In this document: positions 8,414 through 17,238 of the stretch, piece by piece
Position numbering within the stretch: position 1 is the first letter of the stretch
Layout of the letters: every line of letters begins with the position of its first letter
Origin: Xanthomonas sp. DAR 80977
GTDB taxonomy: Bacteria; Pseudomonadota; Gammaproteobacteria; Xanthomonadales; Xanthomonadaceae
Length of the DNA stretch: 64,000 nucleotides
Assembly: GCF_041240605.1 (NCBI RefSeq)
Contig: NZ_CP162487.1
Location: forward strand, 4,533,001 to 4,597,000
Direction: 5' to 3'
Translations under genes and position numbers: made by a program
The notes under the pieces: model-generated
The model's input: only the letters and a program-made list of their open reading frames with translations
The model's database searches: none
What the model was told of the DNA's origin: nothing

Positions 8414-9109
8414 TCAGTCCTGCGCCGTCTGCGCGCCCTGCCACGGAGACAGCGACGCCGCCAGCGCAGCCGGATCCGGCTGCGGCCGGTACGGCAGGCG
8501 TCCCCAGCACGGCATCGGCAACCGCTCCCGCAGCATCTGCATGTTGGCGTCGATGCGCTGCATCTGCGGATCGATCTCGTTGCCGATCCAGCCGATGCAG
8601 CGCAGGCCGTCGGCGGCGATCGCCGCGGCGCTGAGCCGGGCGTGGTTGAGGCAGCCCAGGCGCAGGCCGACCACCAGCAGCACAGGCAGCGCCAGCGCGC
8701 GCGCCAGGTCGGCCTGGTCCAGCGTCGCCGACAGCGGCGCCGCCCAGCCGCCCACGCCTTCCACCACCACCACATCGGCTTGCGCGCGCAGCCGCGCGAA
8801 GGCCGCGGCGATCGGCGCCAGTTCCAGGCGCACCCCGGCGTCGGCCGCGGCCAGTTCCGGCGCCAGCGGCAACGGCAAGGCATAGGGATTGAGGTCGGCG
8901 TAGTCCGGCCGCGGCATGCTCGCCGCCTGCAGCGCCAGCGCGTCCTCGTTGCGCCAGCCGTCGGCGCTGCGCTCGCAGCCGCTGGCGACCGGCTTCATGC
9001 CCACCGCCGCCTGCCCGCGCGCGCGCAGCGCATGCAGCAGCGCGGTGCTGGCGACGGTCTTGCCGATGCCGGTATCGGTGCCGGTGACGTAGAAGGCGGG
9101 GAAGCTCAT
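8414..9109 (-). CDS. bioD: Dethiobiotin synthetase
   Basis: ATP-dependent enzyme of 231 aa that closes the ureido ring of dethiobiotin from 7,8-diaminopelargonate and CO2, the penultimate step of biotin synthesis in the cytoplasm. The N-terminus FYVTGTDTGIGKTVAS is the BioD P-loop; MKPVASGCE and the VVVEGVGGWAAPLS segment are the other family signatures. The start MSFPAF was chosen because the P-loop must lie within the first 20 residues; an in-frame extension to 9220 is Arg-rich and not homologous. No other bio genes lie beside it, so it is an isolated pathway gene here. It is divergent from the GAF-domain gene. Confidence 0.94.
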   Translation of the reverse strand: MSFPAFYVTGTDTGIGKTVASTALLHALRARGQAAVGMKPVASGCERSADGWRNEDALALQAASMPRPDYADLNPYALPLPLAPELAAADAGVRLELAPIAAAFARLRAQADVVVVEGVGGWAAPLSATLDQADLARALALPVLLVVGLRLGCLNHARLSAAAIAADGLRCIGWIGNEIDPQMQRIDANMQMLRERLPMPCWGRLPYRPQPDPAALAASLSPWQGAQTAQD

Positions 9110-9252
9110 CGCTGCACGAACCTGGAGGCCGCCGCATGCGGCGCGGTCGCGCAGGATAGCCGGCGCCGCGCGCCGCGTCAGCGCCCGCCGCGGCCCATCG
9201 CGACGACTGCGTTGGCGCACAGGCCGCCATCGGCCGCTGCTAGACTCGCGCG

Positions 9253-9735
9253 ATGTTCGCTTCCTCTTCGCTCACCGGCAGCAAGCCGGAACAGTACGCC
9301 CAGCTGCTCGCCCAGGCCCGCGCCCTGGTCAGCGGCGAGCCCGACCGCATCGCCAATGCCGCCAACCTGGCGGCGCTGGTGTACCACGCGCTGCCGCGGC
9401 TGAACTGGGTCGGCTTCTACCTGTACGACGGCAAGGAACTGGTGGTCGGGCCGTTCCAGGGCCTGCCCGCGTGCGTGCGCATCCCCCTGCACAAGGGCGT
9501 GTGCGGCGCCGCCGCCAGCAGCGGCCAGACCCAGCGCATCGACGATGTCGAGGCCTTTCCCGGGCATATCGCCTGCGATGCGGCGTCGCGCTCGGAACTG
9601 GTGGTGCCGCTGCTGCGCGACGGCGACCTGATCGGCGTGTTCGACCTGGACAGCCCGGACCTGGCGCGCTTCGACGCCGACGACCAGCACGGCCTGGAAG
9701 CGATCGCCCAGGTCTTCGTCGACGCGCTGCGATGA
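9253..9735 (+). CDS. msrC: Free methionine-(R)-sulfoxide reductase (GAF-type fRMsr)
   Basis: A 160-aa single GAF-domain protein that reduces free L-methionine-(R)-sulfoxide with thioredoxin. The three redox cysteines are present at 74, 84 and 108 (PACVRIPLHKGVCG and HIACDA), with exactly the spacing of the E. coli enzyme (84, 94, 118). WVGFYLYDGKELVVGPFQG and the SRSELVVPL segment are further family marks. Its last codon overlaps the next gene (ATGA at 9732-9735), so the two are translationally coupled. Confidence 0.92.
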   Translation: MFASSSLTGSKPEQYAQLLAQARALVSGEPDRIANAANLAALVYHALPRLNWVGFYLYDGKELVVGPFQGLPACVRIPLHKGVCGAAASSGQTQRIDDVEAFPGHIACDAASRSELVVPLLRDGDLIGVFDLDSPDLARFDADDQHGLEAIAQVFVDALR

Positions 9736-10175
9736 GTACCGAAAAGCTGCGCAACATCGGCCCCAAGAGCGCGGCCTGGCTGCGTCAGGTCGGCCTGCGC
9801 ACGCAGCAGGACCTGGTCGCCGCCGGTGCGGTGGGCGCGTTCCTGAAGGTCAAGCGCGCCGGCTTCAAGCCCAGCCTCAACCTGCTGTATTCGCTGGAAG
9901 GCGCGCTGACCGGCTGCCACTGGCAGGAACTGCCCGAGGCGCGGCGCACGCAGCTGCTCGGCGAGCTGGAAACCGCGGCGGCGCAGCTGCCGGCGCAGCG
10001 CGGCCTGCCGGTGGCCGGACCGGTGGCGACCACCCACTTCGACCGCGACGGCGACCGCAGCGACACGCCCTATGCGGACTACGCGCACGACGCGTCCGGC
10101 GGACACGCCTACGACGCCGAGCACGACCTCGAACGCGACCACGATGGCCACGCCGGCGAGCGCGACGCCGACTGA
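9732..10175 (+). CDS. TfoX C-terminal-domain protein
   Basis: A 147-aa protein starting MSTEKLRNIGPKSAAWLRQVG, the helix-hairpin-helix-like TfoX/Sxy C-terminal domain over about residues 5-80. The remaining third is Asp/His/Arg-rich and low complexity. There is no TfoX N-terminal domain, so it should not be called a competence regulator without evidence. It starts inside the stop of the methionine-sulfoxide reductase gene. Its function is unknown; a DNA-binding role is only suggested by the fold. Confidence 0.8.
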   Translation: MSTEKLRNIGPKSAAWLRQVGLRTQQDLVAAGAVGAFLKVKRAGFKPSLNLLYSLEGALTGCHWQELPEARRTQLLGELETAAAQLPAQRGLPVAGPVATTHFDRDGDRSDTPYADYAHDASGGHAYDAEHDLERDHDGHAGERDAD

Positions 10176-10217
10176 TCCGCGCGCAGCGGCGGCGATCGCG
10201 TACAATCGCGCCGCTTC

Positions 10218-10402
10218 AAGGTGACCTGCCGGCCCCGGCCTGCAGGTTGAAACGGGAAGCCGGTGCGTCTTGCGACAAGGCCGGCGCTGCCCCCGCAACG
10301 GTAAGCGATCCGCGCTGACGACTTGCGCCACTGTGCCTGGCATGGGAAGGCGTCGCAGCCGGGAGTTCCGACTCCCAGATCGCCAGCCCGGAGACCGGCC
10401 TT
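10218..10402 (+). ncRNA. Cobalamin (B12) riboswitch
   Basis: The leader of the BtuB-type gene carries the cobalamin-element landmarks in order: a P3/P4 core around GAAACGGGAAGCCGGTGCG (10248-10266), GCCCCCGCAACGGTAAGCG (10289-10309 area), the CACTG and GGGAAGGC segments (10330-10352), and a B12 box AGCCCGGAGACCGGCC (10385-10400). The known effect is that adenosylcobalamin binding closes the leader and represses receptor synthesis. The element ends about 130 bases before the start codon. Confidence 0.93.
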
Positions 10403-10529
10403 GCAGTCCACTGGTTGCGATGCGGAGGGCGTCGCGGCGTGCCGCGCCGCGTCTGGCGCCGTCCGCTTGCACCTTCCGTTCGCGACTCCCTTGCCGTCAC
10501 AGCGCGCCGCGGCGCGCCGGAGTTGCCCC

Positions 10530-12401
10530 ATGTCGTCCCGCCTGCTTTCGGTCGCGATCGCGTCCGCCCTGTCCCTGCCCTCGCTGGCGCTCGCCGCCGA
10601 TGCCGCCACCGACCTGGACCAGGTCCTGGTCACCGCCACCCGCACCCAGATCTCGGTCGAGGACAGCGTGGTCCCGGCGCAGGTGATCGACCGCGCCGAG
10701 ATCGAACGCAGCCAGGCCACGTCGCTGGCGCAGCTGCTGCAGGGCCGCGCCGGCATCGGCGTCTCCAACCAGGGCGGGCTGGGCAAGCTGACCACGCTGA
10801 GCCTGCGCGGCAGCGAATCGGACCACGTGCTGGTGCTGGTGGACGGCGTGCGCATCGGCTCGGCCAGCGCCGGCCTGGCCGCGTTCCAGGACCTGCCGCT
10901 GAGCCAGATCGAGCGCATCGAGATCGTGCGCGGCCCGCGCTCGAGCCTGTATGGCTCCGATGCGATCGGCGGCGTGATCCAGATCTTCACCCGCCGCGGC
11001 GGCCAGGGCCTGCAGCAGAACCTGAGCCTGGGCGCCGGCAGCAACGGCCTGCGCGAGGCCAGCGCCGGCTTCAGCAACCGCGGCGAGCGCGGCTGGCTGT
11101 CGGTGCAGGGCGGCTACCAGAAGACCGACGGCATCAACGCCTGCAACGGCTCGGCCACCCTGTTCGCCGGCTGCTACGTCGACGAGCCGGACCGCGACGG
11201 CTACCGCAACACCTCGCTCAGCGCGCGCGGCGGCTATGCGCTGAGCGACACCCTGCGCATCGAAGGCCAGGCGCTGAACATCGACAGCCGCAACGAGTAC
11301 GACGGCGATCCGCTGTTCGCCGGCAACGAGGCCGACAACACCCAGCAGGTGTTCGGCGGCAAGCTCGACTGGACCCCGTCCGAGCGCGTGCACCTGGCCG
11401 CGCAGGTCGGGCGCAACACCGACCAGGCCGACAGCTACTACCACGCCGCCGGCAGCAGCACCCGCAGCTTCGTCAGCACCTTCGACAGCCGCCGCGACAG
11501 CGCCTCGCTGCAGGGCGATTTCGGTTTGGCCGAAGGCCAGCTGCTCAGCGCCGGCGCCGACTGGCAGCGCGAGGAAGTCACCGGCACCACCGCCTACGAC
11601 GTGGACCAGCGCGACAACACCGGCGTGTTCGCCGAATACCAGGGCCGCTTCGGCGCGCAGCAAGTGCAGGCCAGCGTGCGCAGCGACGACAACGAGCAGT
11701 TCGGCCAGCACACCACCGGCAGCCTCGGCTGGGGCCTGGCGCTGGACGGCGGCTTCAAGCTCACCGCCAGCATCGGCACCGGCTTCAAGGCGCCGACCTT
11801 CAACGACCTGTACTACCCGTTCTCCGGCAATCCGCAGCTGAAGCCGGAGAAGTCCAAGAGCGGCAACCTGGGCGTGGCGCAGTACGCCGACACCTGGAAC
11901 TGGACGTTGAACGTGTACGAGAACCGCGTCGACGACCTGATCTCCTACGACGCCGCGACCTTCCTGCCGGTCAACGTGGACGAAGCGCGGATCCGCGGCG
12001 CCGAGCTGACCGGCTACGCCGCGCTGGCCGGCTGGGAACTGTCGGCGCAGCTCAGCCACACCGATCCGCGCAACCGCAGCGACGGCGCCAACCGCGACAA
12101 CTGGCTGGCGCGGCGCGCGCAGAACACCGCGCGGCTGGACGTGGACCGCGGCTTCGGCCCGGTCAAGCTCGGCGTGACCGCGTTCGGCAGCGGCCACCGC
12201 TACGACGACGCGGCCAACAGCGTGCGCCTGGCCGGCTACGGCACGCTGGACCTGCGCGTGGAATACGCGTTCACGGCGGACTGGACGCTGCAGGCCAAGG
12301 CCAGCAACGTGTTCGATCGCGACTACCAGACCATCAACTGGTACAACCAGCCGGGCCGCGAGTACGCGCTGACCCTGCGCTACGCGCCGGCGGCGCGCTG
12401 A
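10530..12401 (+). CDS. btuB: BtuB-type TonB-dependent receptor for cobalamin
   Basis: Outer-membrane receptor of 623 aa. A signal peptide (MSSRLLSVAIASALSLPSLALAA) is followed by a TonB-box-like LDQVLVTATRT, a plug domain with SLRGSESDHVLVLVDGVRIG and RGPRSSLYGSDAIGGVIQIFTR, and a barrel ending in a hydrophobic YALTLRYAPAAR tail. The closest relatives by pattern are BtuB vitamin B12 receptors, and the riboswitch upstream supports that substrate. The ATG at 10530 is placed by the signal peptide, with GGAG eight bases before it. No btuF/CD genes follow, so inner-membrane uptake must be encoded elsewhere. Confidence 0.93.
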   Translation: MSSRLLSVAIASALSLPSLALAADAATDLDQVLVTATRTQISVEDSVVPAQVIDRAEIERSQATSLAQLLQGRAGIGVSNQGGLGKLTTLSLRGSESDHVLVLVDGVRIGSASAGLAAFQDLPLSQIERIEIVRGPRSSLYGSDAIGGVIQIFTRRGGQGLQQNLSLGAGSNGLREASAGFSNRGERGWLSVQGGYQKTDGINACNGSATLFAGCYVDEPDRDGYRNTSLSARGGYALSDTLRIEGQALNIDSRNEYDGDPLFAGNEADNTQQVFGGKLDWTPSERVHLAAQVGRNTDQADSYYHAAGSSTRSFVSTFDSRRDSASLQGDFGLAEGQLLSAGADWQREEVTGTTAYDVDQRDNTGVFAEYQGRFGAQQVQASVRSDDNEQFGQHTTGSLGWGLALDGGFKLTASIGTGFKAPTFNDLYYPFSGNPQLKPEKSKSGNLGVAQYADTWNWTLNVYENRVDDLISYDAATFLPVNVDEARIRGAELTGYAALAGWELSAQLSHTDPRNRSDGANRDNWLARRAQNTARLDVDRGFGPVKLGVTAFGSGHRYDDAANSVRLAGYGTLDLRVEYAFTADWTLQAKASNVFDRDYQTINWYNQPGREYALTLRYAPAAR

Positions 12402-12600
12402 GTCTCTGCAGCGGGCTGCGCCGGACGGCGTCGCCCGCTGCACATGCATTCATCGCAGGCATGCGCGCGCGACGCGACGTGTCTCGCCCAGCGCGGGTTC
12501 GGCGATCGGACGCCATCGGCGTCGCTGGCAACATCCGTCGCGCCTGACGCCGCGCCACGGGCTTCGCCGTGCGTCGCGCGGCATGGCCCAGGCACAACCT

Positions 12601-13500
12601 TCAGGGCATGGGGGACGACGCCCGCGCTTCCTCGATGAGCCAGTCCGCCAGCCTCTGGATTGGCGCATCGTTCAACCGGATCGGTTCCGGCAGCACAAGA
12701 CAGAAGGTCTTGGAGATCGAAGTGCCGTCGGGCCATGGCGCAACGAGCCGCCCGGCGGCCAGCTCGGCCGCGACATAGAGGCGCGGTACCAGCGCGACAC
12801 CGAGACCGGCCAGCGCCGCCTCGATCGACATCGCGTGGAGATCGTAGCGGGCGCCGATCGCCGGATGCGTCAGCCCAATTCCGGCTTCCTGCGCATAGCG
12901 TTGCCAGGCGTCCGGGTTCTGGCGGCGATGCAGGCGTGGCAACGCGTCAAGCGCCGTCGCAACGTCTTTCCCGGCGAGCAGCGCCGGATGGCAGACCGGC
13001 ACCAGCACCTCCTGCCACAACCGATGCGTGCGCATCCCCGTCCAGGCCGGATGCTCGAAATGGATGGCCGCATCGAAACCGCTGCCGGCCAGGACGAAAG
13101 GTTGCATGCGCTCGGCCAGATGCACGGTGATGTTCGGGTAGCGTGTCTGGAAGTGTTTCAGGCGGGGAATGAGCCAGCGTGTGGCGAAGGTCGGGAGCAC
13201 GGCGATGTCGAGACTGGCCCCGTCGCTGCGCTGGCCCATCAGGTACTGGCTGTCGCGTTCCAGCCGGTCGAGCGTCTCGCGCACCTGTGCCGCATAACGC
13301 TCGCCGTTCGGCAAGAGCCTGACCCGGTTGCCGATCCGGGCGAACAAGGTGACGCCCAGAAAATCTTCCAGCCGGCCGATCTGGCGGCTGATCGCTCCTT
13401 CGGTCAAGGCAAGTTCCTCGGCCGCACGCGCGAAGCTGGCATGCCGGGCAGCCGCCTCGAATGCCATGAGCGCGGAGTGGCTGGGAATCTTGCGGCGCAT
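12601..13500 (-). CDS. LysR-family regulator (GcvA-like)
   Basis: Transcription factor of 299 aa: N-terminal winged HTH (about residues 6-65, with AARHASFARAAEELALTEGAISRQIGRLE) and a C-terminal effector domain. The opening MRRKIPSHSALMAFEAAARH is the GcvA/AmpR-like subgroup pattern. It is divergent from a three-gene cassette across 140 bases that contain a perfect 16-bp palindrome, a good candidate for its own binding site. An in-frame extension to 13641 crosses that control region and was rejected. Confidence 0.92.
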   Translation of the reverse strand: MRRKIPSHSALMAFEAAARHASFARAAEELALTEGAISRQIGRLEDFLGVTLFARIGNRVRLLPNGERYAAQVRETLDRLERDSQYLMGQRSDGASLDIAVLPTFATRWLIPRLKHFQTRYPNITVHLAERMQPFVLAGSGFDAAIHFEHPAWTGMRTHRLWQEVLVPVCHPALLAGKDVATALDALPRLHRRQNPDAWQRYAQEAGIGLTHPAIGARYDLHAMSIEAALAGLGVALVPRLYVAAELAAGRLVAPWPDGTSISKTFCLVLPEPIRLNDAPIQRLADWLIEEARASSPMP

Positions 13501-13543
13501 GTACGGCTCCAAGGCGGTGATACGGCATTCGACCCGTCCACCA

Positions 13544-13584
13544 TGACATCGAGTCACTGAAGAGTGATCGAATATCGATATTCG
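13544..13584. promoter_or_regulatory. Palindromes in the LysR / cassette divergent promoter
   Basis: CGAATATCGATATTCG (13569-13584) is a perfect 16-bp palindrome, and TGACATCGAGTCA (13544-13556) is a shorter interrupted one. Both sit between divergent start codons at 13500 and 13641, where LysR proteins normally bind. Assignment to this LysR is inference. Confidence 0.55.
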
Positions 13585-13640
13585 CGCTGAAACCGCCGGC
13601 CTACCATGAGCGGACATCAACGAAAGGCAAGGCCGACGCA

Positions 13641-14186
13641 ATGATCTACACGGTGGAATGCAGCTTCGCCGATCCCGCCAGCGAAGCGGAATGGAACGAC
13701 TTCTACAGCCTGGACAAGCTGCCGGCGCTCATCTCGGTGGAGGGCTTCCACAGTTCACAACGCTTCAAGGCCTTGCGCCGCGGCTACCCCACCTATCTGG
13801 CAGTGCACGCGATCGATGGCCTGCACATCCTGACCGGCGAGGACTATCGCCGGAAGGGCGGTGGCAACTTCGCACGCTGGCAGCGGCACATCGGCGACTG
13901 GCACCGCAACCTCTACGCCGGCCTCGATCGGGCTCCCGCCGTGGGCAGCCACGAAGTGCTGTTGTCGAGTGCCACCGGCCCCGAGCCGCTGATCGGGCTG
14001 GGACTGAATCCATGCGCCATGCGTGCGGTGGAACTGGAGAAATGTCCGGAACGCCGCTGGCTGGCGACACTCGACCGCAGCCACTTGCCCGCGATAGATC
14101 GGTTGCCGGCGGACATCCACGTCTATGCCCCGATGACGGCGCAGTTGACGGCGGCACGCGGCAACGCCTGCGCCACGGCAGGCTAG
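13641..14186 (+). CDS. Conserved-looking protein of unknown function, first gene of a LysR-linked cassette
   Basis: A 181-aa protein with no signal peptide or membrane segment. The N-terminus MIYTVECSFADPASEAEWNDFYSLDKLPALISVEGFHS-type pattern (a beta strand, then an acidic helix containing a WNDFY motif, then a strand) resembles one half of a dimeric alpha-beta barrel (EthD/ABM-like) fold, and a second similar segment may follow. I do not recognise the family. It is the first gene of a three-gene set and is divergent from the LysR gene, which points to induction by a small aromatic or carbonyl compound. The codon use looks less GC-extreme than neighbouring genes. Confidence 0.7.
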   Translation: MIYTVECSFADPASEAEWNDFYSLDKLPALISVEGFHSSQRFKALRRGYPTYLAVHAIDGLHILTGEDYRRKGGGNFARWQRHIGDWHRNLYAGLDRAPAVGSHEVLLSSATGPEPLIGLGLNPCAMRAVELEKCPERRWLATLDRSHLPAIDRLPADIHVYAPMTAQLTAARGNACATAG

Positions 14187-14193
14187 GATCACG

Positions 14194-14520
14194 ATGCCGA
14201 ACGTCACCCTCTTCATTCCGGCGCACGCGATGCCGTCGGACACAGCGCTCGCGAACCTGACCGGCCACTGCACCGACCTCTGCACGGGCCTGCTTCTCGC
14301 CGCTGCGGAGAACATGCATGTCATCTACGTCCCGGTCCTGCATGGTCGCGGCCACCCCATCTTCGCGGACGTCCGCTACCGGCTCGCCGCGACGCGCACC
14401 CCAACGGTCATGGCGCAGTTCATGGAAGGGCTCGATGACGCCATCCGGCGAGCGACCGGCTGCCAGGCCCGCATCCGTTGTTTCGGCTACGCGGCGCAGT
14501 GCATTCACGCCCGCAACTGA
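14194..14520 (+). CDS. Tautomerase-like small protein
   Basis: A 108-aa protein whose mature N-terminus would be Pro (MPNVTLFIPA), the catalytic base in the 4-oxalocrotonate tautomerase / MIF superfamily. The beta-alpha-beta pattern repeats: strand, helix 15-40, strand VIYVPVLHGRGH, helix 65-85. The length is between the 62-aa 4-OT monomers and the 115-aa MIF type. It starts 7 bases after the upstream gene. Its role is inferred to be enol-keto isomerisation or dehalogenation of a small acid; no substrate can be named. Confidence 0.65.
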   Translation: MPNVTLFIPAHAMPSDTALANLTGHCTDLCTGLLLAAAENMHVIYVPVLHGRGHPIFADVRYRLAATRTPTVMAQFMEGLDDAIRRATGCQARIRCFGYAAQCIHARN

Positions 14521-14541
14521 TTGGCGCCCCGGAGAAACGCG

Positions 14542-15381
14542 ATGACGACAGCACTGTTCCCGAGCCAGCGGATCGGCGATTTCACGATCACCGCCATCAG
14601 CGACGGCTATCTCAGCGTCGGCCTGGACGCGCTCATGAACGTGGAGCCGGCCGACGCCCTGCAGATGCAGAACGATGGGCGGGCGGAAGACGCTTCCGCA
14701 GTCCATATCAACTGTTACGTGGTGCGTGGTCGCGGCCGCACGATCCTGATCGATGCCGGTGCCGGCGGCTTCAAGCAATGGGGCGGTCGGCTGCTGCGCA
14801 ACCTGTCGCTGGCAGGCCTGCGCCCCGCACAGATCGATGCGGTCCTGCTGACCCATGCCCATCCCGATCATGTCGGGGGACTGATCGGCGCATCGGGAGA
14901 CGTCGCCTTCCCGAATGCCGAACTTGTCGTGCACCGTCGGGAGATCGCGTTCTGGCAGGACGACGGCAACATGGGCCGCGCTGCCGCGCGCGCCCGCGGC
15001 AATTTCCTGCTCGCGCGCCAGGTGTTCGACGGCTATCGCGACAGGCTGCGCATCTTCGATGCAGGCGAGGTGTTTCCTGGCATCGCCGCCCTGTCGCTGC
15101 CAGGGCACACAGCCGGGCACACGGGCTATCGTCTCGACGCCGGCGATCGCAGCCTGCTGGTCTGGGGCGACATCGTGCATTTCCCGCAGATCCAGGTGCC
15201 GCACCCGGAGGTATCGATCGTCTTCGACCATGATCCGGTGCTTGCAGTCGCGACGCGGTCGCGGCTGTTGGATCTGGTCAGCACGGAGCGGCTCCTGATC
15301 GCCGGCATGCACTTCGGCGAACTCGGCTTCGCACGCATCGAACGAACCAACGCGGCCTACGCTGTGACCTATGAGGCATGA
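14542..15381 (+). CDS. MBL-fold metallo-hydrolase
   Basis: A 279-aa metallo-beta-lactamase-fold hydrolase without signal peptide. The full zinc motif is present, LLTHAHPDHVGG near residue 105, with the later His in LPGHTAGHTGY near 185, the bridging Asp in LVWGDIVHFP near 210 and the final His in AGMHFGELG near 258. It resembles quorum-quenching lactonase and other soluble MBL hydrolases. The ATG at 14542 has GGAGAA 5 bases upstream and is preferred to an in-frame ATG at 14521. It closes the LysR-linked cassette. Confidence 0.88.
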   Translation: MTTALFPSQRIGDFTITAISDGYLSVGLDALMNVEPADALQMQNDGRAEDASAVHINCYVVRGRGRTILIDAGAGGFKQWGGRLLRNLSLAGLRPAQIDAVLLTHAHPDHVGGLIGASGDVAFPNAELVVHRREIAFWQDDGNMGRAAARARGNFLLARQVFDGYRDRLRIFDAGEVFPGIAALSLPGHTAGHTGYRLDAGDRSLLVWGDIVHFPQIQVPHPEVSIVFDHDPVLAVATRSRLLDLVSTERLLIAGMHFGELGFARIERTNAAYAVTYEA

Positions 15382-15537
15382 GAGCGGCGTCTTCTCCGTC
15401 TGCGGATCAGGAGGTCGCGGCAGATCCGTGATGACTGAGGCGACGACCGCCGGGTCGGCGCCGGCCAACGCGGCCACGCCGCTGCGGTTACGTTGCAGGC
15501 GGCGAAACGGACCCCTGAGCGCGATTGGCAGCCCGCC

Positions 15538-16191
15538 TCACCCCAGCGCCAGCAACTCGCGCATGTCGTCCATCAGCAGCACCACGTCGGCCGTGGCCAG
15601 GTCCAGGTCGCGCGGATAGCCGTAGCGCACCAAGGCCGCCGGCATGCCGGCGGCGTGCGCGGCCTGCAGGTCGGTGCCGGAATCGCCGACCATCAGGCAA
15701 CGCGCCGGCGGCTGCGCGAAACGCTGCGCCAGGTGCAGCAGCGGCAACGGGCTGGGCTTGCGCTCGGGCAGGCTGTCGCCGCCGAGCAGCGCGGCGAACG
15801 CGTCGGCCACGCCGAGATGGCGCAGCAGCGGCAACACGAACGCCGACGGCTTGTTGGTGCACAGCGCCAGGGTCACGCCACGCGCGTGCAGCTGCGCCAG
15901 CGCCTCGGCCACGCCCGGGTACAGGCGCGGGCTGCGCAGCAGGCATTCGGCGTAGTGGCGCATGAAGGTCGGCATCACCGCGTCGATCGGGGTGGCGTCG
16001 TGCGCATGCCGCCACCCGGTCTCGACCAGCTTGCGCACGCCCTCGCCGATCCAGCCGAGCACGGTGGCCTCGGGCACGCGCGCCAGGCCGAAGTCGGCCA
16101 GGGTGCGATTGAGCGCTTCGGCGATATCGGCGCCGCTGTCCACCAGCGTGCCATCCAGGTCGAACACCACCACGGCATACGGAAACGTCAT
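15538..16191 (-). CDS. gph: Phosphoglycolate phosphatase (HAD family)
   Basis: HAD-superfamily phosphatase of 217 aa. Motif I VVFDLDGTLVDS carries the nucleophile and acid Asp near residues 10-12, motif II is LALCTNKP, the motif III Lys is in PERKPSPLPL and motif IV is MVGDSGTDLQAA. A helical cap domain follows motif I, as in Gph. The known role is to salvage 2-phosphoglycolate released during repair of oxidised DNA ends. The start is supported by AGGAACG just upstream, and the extension towards 17151 overlaps the LysR gene. It lies 44 bases behind the LysR stop and could be cotranscribed, but no functional link is evident. Confidence 0.88.
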   Translation of the reverse strand: MTFPYAVVVFDLDGTLVDSGADIAEALNRTLADFGLARVPEATVLGWIGEGVRKLVETGWRHAHDATPIDAVMPTFMRHYAECLLRSPRLYPGVAEALAQLHARGVTLALCTNKPSAFVLPLLRHLGVADAFAALLGGDSLPERKPSPLPLLHLAQRFAQPPARCLMVGDSGTDLQAAHAAGMPAALVRYGYPRDLDLATADVVLLMDDMRELLALG

Positions 16192-16235
16192 CTCGTTCCT
16201 ACGTGCGAAGACCGGCGTGCATTGTAGGCGCCGCG

Positions 16236-17138
16236 TCAGTCGCGATCCCAGTACGGCACCTCGCCGAAGCGCGCGACCAGGAAATCCAGGAACACGCGCA
16301 CGATCGCCGGTTGCTGCCGGCGCGACGCATACACGCCGAAGATGTCCATGCTGTCGAGCTCGTGGTCGGGCAGGACTCGTTGCAGTTCGCCGCTGCGCAG
16401 CAGCGCCGCGGCCTGGTAGGTGGGCAGCATCGCGATGCCGGCGCCGATCCGCACCGCCTCCAGCAGCACGGTGGCTTCGTTGGCGGTGAAATTGCCGCTC
16501 ACCGGCACCGAGACCCGTTCGCCGCGGTGGCGCAGCGGCCACGCGTGCTTGCCCACGTAGTGATGGCCCAGGCAGTTGTGCGCGGCCAGGTCGGCGGCGG
16601 TCCGCGGCGCGCCGTGCCGCTGCAGGTAGGCGGGCGCGGCGCACAGCACCGAGCGGCACACGCTCAGCCGCCGCGCGATCAACCCCGGATCCACGCGATG
16701 GGAAATGCGCACCGCCAGGTCGATGCGCTCCTCGACCAGGTTGACCGTGCGGTCGGCCAGCAGCATGTCCACCCGCGCCTGCGGATGGCGGGCGACGAAC
16801 TCGGCCGCGGCCGCGGCCAGATGCGCCTGGCCGAACGAGGCCGAGGCGGTAACGCGCAGCTGTCCGTGCGGCTCCGGGTCGTCGCTGGCCAGTTCCTCGC
16901 GCAGCGACGCGCCGATCGCCAGCATCGGCCGGAACCGCGCCAGCGCGGTCTCGCCGGCGCCGGTCAGGGTCACCCGCCGCGTGGTCCGGTGCAGCAGGCG
17001 CGCGCCCAGCCAGCGCTCCAGCTCGGCCAGGTGGCGCGACACCATCGCCCGCGACAGGTCCAGCGCCTCGGCGGCCGCGGTGAGGCTGCCGCGCTCGGCG
17101 ACCTCGACGAACACGGCGATCGCGGTCAGACGGTCCAT
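16236..17138 (-). CDS. LysR-family regulator
   Basis: A 300-aa LysR protein with the pattern MDRLTAIAVFVEVAERGSLTAAAEAL, HTH in residues 1-60 and an effector domain with HRVDPGLIARRL and GAGIAMLPTYQ. This CrgA/YafC-type subgroup commonly controls the adjacent divergent redox gene. Here the neighbour is a NAD(P)-binding protein starting at 17239, with about 100 bases between start codons that include an A+T-rich stretch (17150-17190). Confidence 0.92.
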   Translation of the reverse strand: MDRLTAIAVFVEVAERGSLTAAAEALDLSRAMVSRHLAELERWLGARLLHRTTRRVTLTGAGETALARFRPMLAIGASLREELASDDPEPHGQLRVTASASFGQAHLAAAAAEFVARHPQARVDMLLADRTVNLVEERIDLAVRISHRVDPGLIARRLSVCRSVLCAAPAYLQRHGAPRTAADLAAHNCLGHHYVGKHAWPLRHRGERVSVPVSGNFTANEATVLLEAVRIGAGIAMLPTYQAAALLRSGELQRVLPDHELDSMDIFGVYASRRQQPAIVRVFLDFLVARFGEVPYWDRD

Positions 17139-17238
17139 TTGCCTGTTCCATGCAACAAATAATCGACTTATACGCGGTTTATCGCGCTAATGGCCAGGAC
17201 TAGGCTGTGCCCATCCCATCCATCCCTGGAGCACCCCG

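Noticed and set aside
9732..10175. Competence regulator TfoX/Sxy
   Set aside because: Only the C-terminal TfoX domain is present and the rest is low complexity; a regulator call is not supported.
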